Assembly (NCBI GenBank): GCA_002423305.1
Contig: DIVI01000173.1
Location: forward strand, 1-11,831
DNA length: 11,831 nt
Direction: 5' to 3'
Source of the DNA: Methylococcus sp. UBA6136
Lineage (GTDB): Bacteria; Pseudomonadota; Gammaproteobacteria; Methylococcales; Methylococcaceae
The stretch's first letter is position 1; each line of letters begins with the position of its first letter. Position numbers and translations under genes: made by a program. Below the pieces are notes generated by a model. The model did not search any database, was not told the DNA's origin, and saw nothing but the letters and a program-made list of their open reading frames with translations. Positions 6,348-11,831 of this stretch are shown here, piece by piece.

Positions 6348-7986
6348 GCCAGGACCATAAGGAATCGTTGAGCCACTGTAACTGGACATCGGTCTGTCGC
6401 ATTGCCTTTCTGATGACTTCATCGGGAATGTCATCGGGCCAGTCGGTATGAATCAGGAGATCCCGGTGCATTTGAATCAGGCGCACCATGAGATGTGAGC
6501 TCATGAAGTCGATGATGAAGGTTTGTCTTGTTGCATCCGGGTTGACTGTCTTTGGAACGTCCTGCATGTCGCGAAAACCTGAGCTCAGGATGTCACGATA
6601 ACAGGCTTGCCGATAGCGATATTCACTCTGGGTGAAATGGAGCAAGGCGACTTCAGAGGGCTCAAGTTTGGATTGCCCTTCAGTCTCCGCAATCCAATTC
6701 TCTACCTGATCCAGAACCCGAGTTGTGACGTGCTCCCACACCGCAATTTCATGACGTTTCTGGTTTTCTTCTTCGCCAAAGTTCAGCAATTTTGTCAAAG
6801 GCTTGATGGTGTAGGAAAGGACCACGGATAACAGAATGACCAAAAAAGCGGCAGCAATGGCCAGATCGCGTTGCGGTAATGCCGTCCCATCGGCAAGGGT
6901 AAGAGGGATGGTTAGCGCAGCCATGGCAGACACCGGGCCCCGCACACCAAACCATGACACCAAGAGAGTATTCCTCCATGGAATTTTGAATTTCTTGGGG
7001 TAACGTGACTGTAGTACCTCCCGCAATGAGAAAAGGGTGATGAAGCGGGTTGCGATGAGCGCGACGAGGATGGCAATGGCCAGGAAAGGCAGGAGCATCA
7101 GTTCGTCTTTCGGCAACCGCTGAATAATCTTGGGCAACTCCACACCCACCAGCAAGAAGGCAATCGATTGCAGGATGAAGGTGGAATGCTCCCAGACCGC
7201 CACCAAATGGTGGCGTCCGGTATAGGCGGAATTTCGATGGTGGGTGATGCCAATAGAGAGGGCAGCACAGACGATGGACAGAATGCCTGAGCCCCCAAAG
7301 TAATCGCTCAGGGCATAGACGACAAATGGCACGATCAGCGTCAGGCTGTTTATGGCCAGGTCATCGTGGGTGATGCGCAGCGAGAGGGCAACTAGCCAGC
7401 CTGCCAGAAGACCGATGCCGACGCCGATCAGGTTGGATTCAGCAAACATCAGCAGGATATCTCCGCCCGAGAGATGCCCAGCAACCAGCAGGCTGACGGA
7501 GAGATGCAGGGCCGTCAGCGCGCTGGCATCGTTCAGCAGGGCTTCACCCTCGATGGTGTTTTTAATGATCCGGGGAATCTGTACCGATCGCGTCACACTG
7601 CTCAGAGCCACGGTATCGGTGGGCGACAACACGGCGCCGATGGCAAAGGCCAGGGCCCAGTTCATCCCGGTCATCCAGTGAGTGACCGCACCCGCGATTA
7701 GCGTAGAAGTTACGACGGGGATGAGCGCCAACAGAAGGATGCTCAGGCCAATCTTACGGAGATCGCGGTAAGAAGTTGTAATGCCGTCCCCGAAAACCAG
7801 CGGGACGACCAGAAAGGCCATGGCCATCTCGGGCGCCAGCGTCTCCGAGGACCGTGAAGTCAGCCCCAACAGGGTGCCGACCATAATCAGGGGAAGAACA
7901 TTGCTGTATCCCTTGGCCCGCATCAAGACAGAAGTGAGTGTGGCAACAAATAGCAGCAGGGCAAAGTGCGAGAGTGGGTTATCCAT
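6331..7986 (-). CDS. CPA1-family cation/proton antiporter
   Basis: This 551-residue inner-membrane protein exchanges monovalent cations (probably Na+ or K+) for protons, serving pH and salt homeostasis. A chain of hydrophobic helices fills about residues 5-395. It carries the CPA1 signatures SPTDTVA (121-127), EGEALLNDASA (146-156, with Asp153 the expected ion-binding aspartate) and GVRGPVSAMAAL (347-358). A charged cytoplasmic tail of about 147 residues (405-551) follows, with no recognised domain. ATG 7986 is chosen because MDNPLSHFALLLF begins the first helix; the frame is open to 8073, but that would overlap the end of glpK and add a polar leader. The gene starts 37 bases after glpK, with no strong ribosome site, and its stop overlaps the next gene. 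Ion specificity cannot be read from sequence. Confidence 0.88.
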   Translation of the reverse strand: MDNPLSHFALLLFVATLTSVLMRAKGYSNVLPLIMVGTLLGLTSRSSETLAPEMAMAFLVVPLVFGDGITTSYRDLRKIGLSILLLALIPVVTSTLIAGAVTHWMTGMNWALAFAIGAVLSPTDTVALSSVTRSVQIPRIIKNTIEGEALLNDASALTALHLSVSLLVAGHLSGGDILLMFAESNLIGVGIGLLAGWLVALSLRITHDDLAINSLTLIVPFVVYALSDYFGGSGILSIVCAALSIGITHHRNSAYTGRHHLVAVWEHSTFILQSIAFLLVGVELPKIIQRLPKDELMLLPFLAIAILVALIATRFITLFSLREVLQSRYPKKFKIPWRNTLLVSWFGVRGPVSAMAALTIPLTLADGTALPQRDLAIAAAFLVILLSVVLSYTIKPLTKLLNFGEEENQKRHEIAVWEHVTTRVLDQVENWIAETEGQSKLEPSEVALLHFTQSEYRYRQACYRDILSSGFRDMQDVPKTVNPDATRQTFIIDFMSSHLMVRLIQMHRDLLIHTDWPDDIPDEVIRKAMRQTDVQLQWLNDSLWSWHESNT

Positions 7987-8023
7987 TACACGATTGCAAA
8001 CAAGGTGTTTCGAGGTCGGAACT

Positions 8024-9508
8024 TTACTCGATCCAGTCGAGGCTTTTGCTGACGGCCTTTTTCCAGCCGGCATAAAGTGCTTCCTGTTGGGGCTTCGGGA
8101 GGGTCGGATGCCAGGGTCGGTCTTCCCGCCACAGTAGTTTCAGTTCGTCCGTATTTTTCCAGAATCCCACGGCGAGTCCGGCGGCATAGGCGGCGCCGAG
8201 GGCGGTGGTTTCGACGATGCAGGGCCGGATAACGGGAACACCCAGCAGATCGGACTGGAACTGCATCAGCGTGTCATTGGCCACCATGCCGCCATCCACC
8301 TTGAGATGGCTTAGCGCATGGCCGTAATCCAACCGCATGGCATCAAGTATTTCCCGAGTCTGGTAGGCAGTCGCTTCCAGCGTCGCCCGGGCAAAATGGC
8401 CTTTGTTGACATGGCGGGTCAGGCCAACGATGACGCCTCGCGCATCCGACCGCCAATAGGGCGCGAAGAGACCGGAAAAGGCCGGGACGATGTAGATGCC
8501 CCCATTGTCGTCGACGGAGTTCGCCAGGGCCTCCACCTCGGTGGCGTTTTGGATCATGCCCAGATTATCCCGTAGCCACTGAACCAGCGCGCCGCTAATG
8601 GCAACGGATCCTTCCAGTGCATACACGGGCGATTGATTGCCCAGGCGATAGGCGACGGTGGTGAGCAGGCCGTGGGTGGACTCGATACGTTCCAGGCCAG
8701 TGTTCAGCAGCATGAAACACCCGGTGCCATAGGTATTCTTGGCCTCGCCGGGCGTAAAACAGGTTTGCCCGAAGAGCGCTGCTTGCTGGTCCCCCAGGTC
8801 GCCGGCTACCGGCACCCCGGCCAACGCACCGGTTGCAGGCCCGTAAATTTCAGAAGACGACCGAATGCTCGGCAGCATGTCCCTGGGGATATCCATGAGC
8901 GACAGCAGTTCCTCGTCCCATTCCAGGGTCTCGAGGTTCATCAAAAGGGTGCGCGAAGCATTGCTGGGATCGGTGACATGAACGCCGCCCGTCAGATTCC
9001 AGATCAGCCAGGTGTCGATGGTGCCGAACAACAGCTCGCCACGACGGGCGCGCTCGCGAGCGCCCGGCACATGATCCAGCAGCCATTGCAGCTTGGGTCC
9101 GGAAAAATAGGTAGCAATCGGCAGGCCGGTTTTGGCCCTGAGTCGGTCCTGACCGCCTTCCAGCGCCAGACGTTGGCAGAGCTCATCGGTGCGAGTGTCT
9201 TGCCAGACGATGGCCGGGTGAATCGGCTGTCCGGTCCGCCGGTCCCAGACCACCACGGTTTCGCGCTGGTTCGTGATGCCGATGGCGGCAATGTCAGACA
9301 CCTCCAGATGGGCGGCATCCAGCACTTGCGGGATCAGCGCCTGGGTGGTCTCCCAGATTTCCATCGCGTCATGCTCTACCCAGCCCGGTCGCGGGTAATG
9401 CTGGCGGTGCTCGGCCTGGGCACTGGCCAGCAGCCGGTTGGCGCGATCAAACAGGATGCAGCGGGTGCTGGTGGTGCCCTGGTCTATGGCAAGGATGGCG
9501 GTCGACAT
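8024..9508 (-). CDS. glpK: Glycerol kinase
   Basis: This cytosolic FGGY-family kinase phosphorylates glycerol with ATP to sn-glycerol 3-phosphate. The 494 residues are the usual length. The N-terminal phosphate-binding motif DQGTTSTR spans 9-16. Expected glycerol contacts are present: Arg82-Glu83 in NQRET, Tyr134 in TYFSG, and Asp240-Gln241 in GDQQAALFG. The second ATPase motif region reads KNTYGTGCF (257-265), and the FGGY C-terminal signature region reads GGIYIVPAFSGLFAPYW. Nothing is missing or broken. It heads a minus-strand run with the antiporter 37 bases downstream. No glpF, glpD or glpR is in the window, so glycerol or glycerolipid turnover must be handled elsewhere. The start is ATG 9508; its ribosome site is weak. 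The upstream gene is divergent, leaving only about 47 bases between the two starts. Confidence 0.96.
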   Translation of the reverse strand: MSTAILAIDQGTTSTRCILFDRANRLLASAQAEHRQHYPRPGWVEHDAMEIWETTQALIPQVLDAAHLEVSDIAAIGITNQRETVVVWDRRTGQPIHPAIVWQDTRTDELCQRLALEGGQDRLRAKTGLPIATYFSGPKLQWLLDHVPGARERARRGELLFGTIDTWLIWNLTGGVHVTDPSNASRTLLMNLETLEWDEELLSLMDIPRDMLPSIRSSSEIYGPATGALAGVPVAGDLGDQQAALFGQTCFTPGEAKNTYGTGCFMLLNTGLERIESTHGLLTTVAYRLGNQSPVYALEGSVAISGALVQWLRDNLGMIQNATEVEALANSVDDNGGIYIVPAFSGLFAPYWRSDARGVIVGLTRHVNKGHFARATLEATAYQTREILDAMRLDYGHALSHLKVDGGMVANDTLMQFQSDLLGVPVIRPCIVETTALGAAYAAGLAVGFWKNTDELKLLWREDRPWHPTLPKPQQEALYAGWKKAVSKSLDWIE

Positions 9509-9541
9509 GCTGGATTGCGGACGTTGAGATGGGAATGGGAG

Positions 9542-9569
9542 AGAATACCGAAGACATGACAGCGATCAA
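9542..9569 (-). promoter_or_regulatory. Sigma-70 promoter candidate for glpK
   Basis: On the minus strand TTGATC (9569-9564, 4/6 to TTGACA) and TATTCT (9547-9542, 4/6 to TATAAT) are separated by 16 bases. Transcription would start near 9535, about 27 bases before the glpK ATG. The promoter would overlap the first codons of the divergent beta-barrel gene. Both hexamers are only moderate matches. Confidence 0.3.
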
Positions 9570-10632
9570 ATGCAACTTCCGTGGACCACCGCCTATCGAT
9601 GTACGGGTCTGTCTAGGGCTCTGCTTATCTCTCTTCCTGCTGATCAGCCCGATTCTTTTCGCCGACGAAACCGGTGGGGTCGAGGCCACGGCCCGGGGGG
9701 CGCTATATTACACCGACGATGTGGCGATCTTTTCTGCGACCCGTCGACTGTCGCTGAACGCTGATCCGACTCAGCCCGCGCTGGATGATCGGTTGATGGG
9801 GCAGGGCGCCGATGGCGTGTTCGAAACGGCGCTCAAGCTTTCCCGGCAGTTCGTCAGTGATTACGGCACTACCCGGTTGGATGCGACCGGCGACGGCTTT
9901 ATCTTCATGACCAAGACCCAGTTCACCCACGGTACCTTGCGCTTGCAGGCTCGGCATGAGTTCACCGAAGAAACCGCGCTGAACTTCACCTACTACTTCA
10001 GCCCGGATCTTTACCTGGGGGAAAATCTCGTACGCCAGCCTGCGCCTGCGCTGGACCTAGCGGAATCCATGACGGGACTCACTGCATCCGAGGTGCTGAC
10101 CAGCAATATCCTGTCGTTGCGCCTCGACCAGGCACTGACCCGCGACATCGAACTGCAGCTGTTGGGTCGCTATGGTTTACGTGATTACGATCCGGCATTT
10201 GCCGAGCGGGATCTCTATCTGTGGACACTCGGACCACACGTGGAATGGACCGTGATGCCCGAACTGAAATGGCTGGTCGGTTATCACTTCGAGCGGGGGC
10301 TGGCCGACGGTCGCCACCAGCCCTGGTTGGCCGATGATGTGTCCTACGACAATAATTTTGTTTCCACCGAACTGGAATGGGAATTTATCGAGCGCTACCA
10401 GTTGACCCTGGGTCTGCACTACGAATTTAACGATTGGTTAAGCCAGCAAACGGCGGATGAGCGTTACGGGACTTACGAAAATATCTATCAAGGGGAAGTG
10501 CTCCTTCGACATGACCTGAATGATGCCACTCGACTGTACGGTGGCGTTCAGTATTCCTACCGGACGGTCAATACCGATTTTTCGGATATCACCAACGTGA
10601 ATGTCTCGATGGGCGTGGAGGTGAAATTTTGA
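9556..10632 (+). CDS. Outer-membrane beta-barrel protein, unnamed
   Basis: From ATG 9556 the product has 358 residues. A signal peptide (about 1-36: basic start, hydrophobic LGLCLSLFLLISPIL, cleavage likely after LFA) is followed by a mature part made of alternating polar/hydrophobic strands about ten residues long. Aromatic residues occur at strand ends (LNFTYYF, LKWLVGYHF, LTLGLHYEF, TRLYGGVQYSY), and the chain ends in VEVKF with a terminal Phe. Together these indicate an outer-membrane beta-barrel inserted by the BAM machinery. The specific family and substrate are not recognised. ATG 9556 is preferred because GGGAGAG lies at 9538-9544; ATG 9529 and 9535 are in the same frame and would add nine or seven residues. 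It is divergent from glpK, so an envelope role linked to glycerol or glycerolipids is conceivable but unsupported beyond position. Confidence 0.8.
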   Translation: MTAIKCNFRGPPPIDVRVCLGLCLSLFLLISPILFADETGGVEATARGALYYTDDVAIFSATRRLSLNADPTQPALDDRLMGQGADGVFETALKLSRQFVSDYGTTRLDATGDGFIFMTKTQFTHGTLRLQARHEFTEETALNFTYYFSPDLYLGENLVRQPAPALDLAESMTGLTASEVLTSNILSLRLDQALTRDIELQLLGRYGLRDYDPAFAERDLYLWTLGPHVEWTVMPELKWLVGYHFERGLADGRHQPWLADDVSYDNNFVSTELEWEFIERYQLTLGLHYEFNDWLSQQTADERYGTYENIYQGEVLLRHDLNDATRLYGGVQYSYRTVNTDFSDITNVNVSMGVEVKF

Positions 10633-10640
10633 TCGGTCAT

Positions 10641-10668
10641 CGTGTTTTGCTGGCTGCCAGCAAACGCG
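10641..10668. terminator. Hairpin between the beta-barrel gene and parC
   Basis: TTTGCTGG at 10646-10653 and CCAGCAAA at 10657-10664 form a perfect eight-base-pair stem with a CTG loop. With one bulged T the stem extends to about twelve pairs (10641-10668). It begins nine bases after the barrel stop, where a terminator would be expected, but no T run follows on either strand. It may be a weak terminator or an mRNA-protecting hairpin. Confidence 0.4.
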
Positions 10669-10688
10669 ACGCTGGACGAGTAACCCGC

Positions 10689-10694
10689 TAGAAT
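10689..10694 (+). promoter_or_regulatory. -10 promoter element candidate for parC
   Basis: TAGAAT is a 5/6 match to TATAAT in the 118-base gap before parC. No convincing -35 hexamer is found at 16 to 18 bases upstream. Transcription would start near 10701 with a leader of about 50 bases. Confidence 0.25.
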
Positions 10695-10750
10695 TCCATG
10701 CTTTCGGGGGCTGACCGGCCACCCCATGATTCATCCGCACTGAATTTTCC

Positions 10751-11831
10751 GTGAACGTCACTACCCACGAACAGCTTCCTCTCAAGGATTTCACCGAGAA
10801 GGCGTACCTGGACTATTCCATGTACGTCATTCTCGATCGCGCCCTGCCGCACATTGCCGATGGTCTGAAGCCGGTGCAGCGACGCATCGTCTATGCGATG
10901 TCGGAACTGGGCTTGGGCCCGAATTCCAAGTACAAGAAATCGGCCCGCACCGTGGGTGACGTGCTGGGTATGTATCACCCGCATGGCGACCAGGCGTGTT
11001 ACGAGGCGATGGTGCTGATGGCGCAGCCGTTTTCCTACCGCTATCCGCTGATCGACGGGCAGGGCAACTGGGGGTCGCCGGACGATCCGAAATCCTTCGC
11101 CGCCATGCGCTATACCGAATCGCGGCTGATGCCCTACGCACAGGCCCTGCTGTCGGAGCTGGAGCAAGGCACGGTGGAGTGGGTGCCGAATTACGATGGC
11201 ACCAAGGACGAACCACGTTTGCTGCCGGCCCGGCTGCCGAACGTATTACTCAATGGATCGACTGGCATCGCCGTCGGTATGTCGACGGACATTCCGCCGC
11301 ACAACCTTCGGGAAGTTGTGGATGCTTGCGTTCATCTGCTGGACCATCCGCAAGCCACGCTGGAAGAGCTGTTTGAATTCGTCCGCGGGCCGGATTACAC
11401 GACCGAGGCCGAAATCATCACGCCGCGTGATGAAATTCTGCGCATGTACCGGACCGGTAACGGTTCGGTGCGGCTGCGTGCCCGCTGGGAGGTCGAGGAC
11501 GGCAATGTCATCATCACCGCGCTGCCGCATCAGGTATCCGGCGATGCGGTACTCCAGAACATCGCCGCGCAGATGCAGGCCAAGAAACTGCCGCTGGTGG
11601 AGGATCTGCGGGACGAGTCCGATCACGAGAATCCCTGCCGTCTGGTGATCATGCCCAAGGGGCGCCGCTGTGATGCCGAGCAGCTGATGTCGCATTTGTT
11701 CGCGACGACCGACCTGGAGAAGAGCTACCGCATCAATCTCAACATGATTGGCTTGAGCGGCAAGCCCCAGGTCAAGAATCTCCGCGACATTCTGGTCGAG
11801 TGGCTGAGCTACCGAACCGAAACCGTCCGTC
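10751..11831 (+). CDS. parC: DNA topoisomerase IV subunit A, N-terminal part
   Basis: ParC cuts and rejoins DNA in topoisomerase IV, with ParE, to unlink daughter chromosomes. The first 360 codons are present; the gene runs off the right edge. The sequence closely follows E. coli ParC: DYSMYVILDRALP (21-33), DGLKPVQRRI, KSARTVGDVLGMYHPHGD (63-80), AAMRYTES with catalytic Tyr121, PNVLLNGSTGIAVGMSTDIPPHN and RGPDYTTEAEII. QPFSYRYPLIDGQGNWGSPDD is the ParC rather than the GyrA form. The start is taken as GTG 10751, which puts DFTEKAYLDYS in the same register as E. coli; an in-frame stop lies at 10727, and no ATG comes before Met24. No clear Shine-Dalgarno sequence is seen. Residue 81, the quinolone-site serine in E. 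coli (Ser80), is Gln (CAG at 10991), while the acidic Glu85 is kept. Confidence 0.95.
   Translation, partial: MNVTTHEQLPLKDFTEKAYLDYSMYVILDRALPHIADGLKPVQRRIVYAMSELGLGPNSKYKKSARTVGDVLGMYHPHGDQACYEAMVLMAQPFSYRYPLIDGQGNWGSPDDPKSFAAMRYTESRLMPYAQALLSELEQGTVEWVPNYDGTKDEPRLLPARLPNVLLNGSTGIAVGMSTDIPPHNLREVVDACVHLLDHPQATLEELFEFVRGPDYTTEAEIITPRDEILRMYRTGNGSVRLRARWEVEDGNVIITALPHQVSGDAVLQNIAAQMQAKKLPLVEDLRDESDHENPCRLVIMPKGRRCDAEQLMSHLFATTDLEKSYRINLNMIGLSGKPQVKNLRDILVEWLSYRTETVR

Noticed and set aside
9502..9530. TCGACA and TGAGAT as a promoter for the beta-barrel gene
   Set aside because: The spacing is right (17) but the -10 matches only 3 of 6 positions, which is too weak to list.
8633..9559. Plus-strand open frame of 308 codons
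   Set aside because: It is the reverse of glpK, which is intact and secure; the product looks like antisense of a GC-rich gene.

Overview
The window looks like chromosomal DNA of a gammaproteobacterium. The evidence is a ubiC-ubiA ubiquinone pair, a ParC very close to the E. coli type, a YpfJ-type zinc peptidase and a glycerol kinase, all at moderately high GC. The secreted proteins built from a CxxCH haem site plus Ig-like modules, and a possible copper protein, are reminiscent of methanotroph-type or other respiratory gammaproteobacteria. That finer placement is a guess.

Layout from left to right: ubiA (partial, minus) and ubiC (minus) overlap by ATGA and open ubiquinone synthesis. Divergent to them is a ypfJ-type membrane-anchored zinc metallopeptidase (plus). 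It converges on an exported protein (minus, 1803-2768) whose predicted mature N-terminus is histidine and whose C-terminus is rich in Cys/His/Met, suggesting copper binding. A bidirectional terminator separates these two. A non-coding stretch of about 476 bases (2769-3244) follows. It holds a perfect TATAAT, a TetR-like palindrome and a REP-like inverted repeat.

Next comes a run of four minus-strand genes transcribed from 9508 to 3245: glpK, a CPA1 cation/proton antiporter, a secreted beta-propeller protein with three cysteine-paired InlB-like repeats, and an exported mono-haem (CNICH) protein with Ig-like domains. Spacing is tight (37 bases, a 17-base overlap, then 64 bases), so they may form one operon. 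The last two are uncharacterised envelope proteins and are the most interesting part of the window.

Divergent from glpK is an outer-membrane beta-barrel protein (plus). It is followed by parC (partial, plus, running off the right edge), the A subunit of topoisomerase IV, which carries Gln at the quinolone-determining Ser position. I see no tRNA, rRNA, CRISPR array, insertion sequence or phage gene. The strongest candidates for something undescribed are the antiporter/propeller/cytochrome gene set and the N-terminal-His protein with its operator-like leader.
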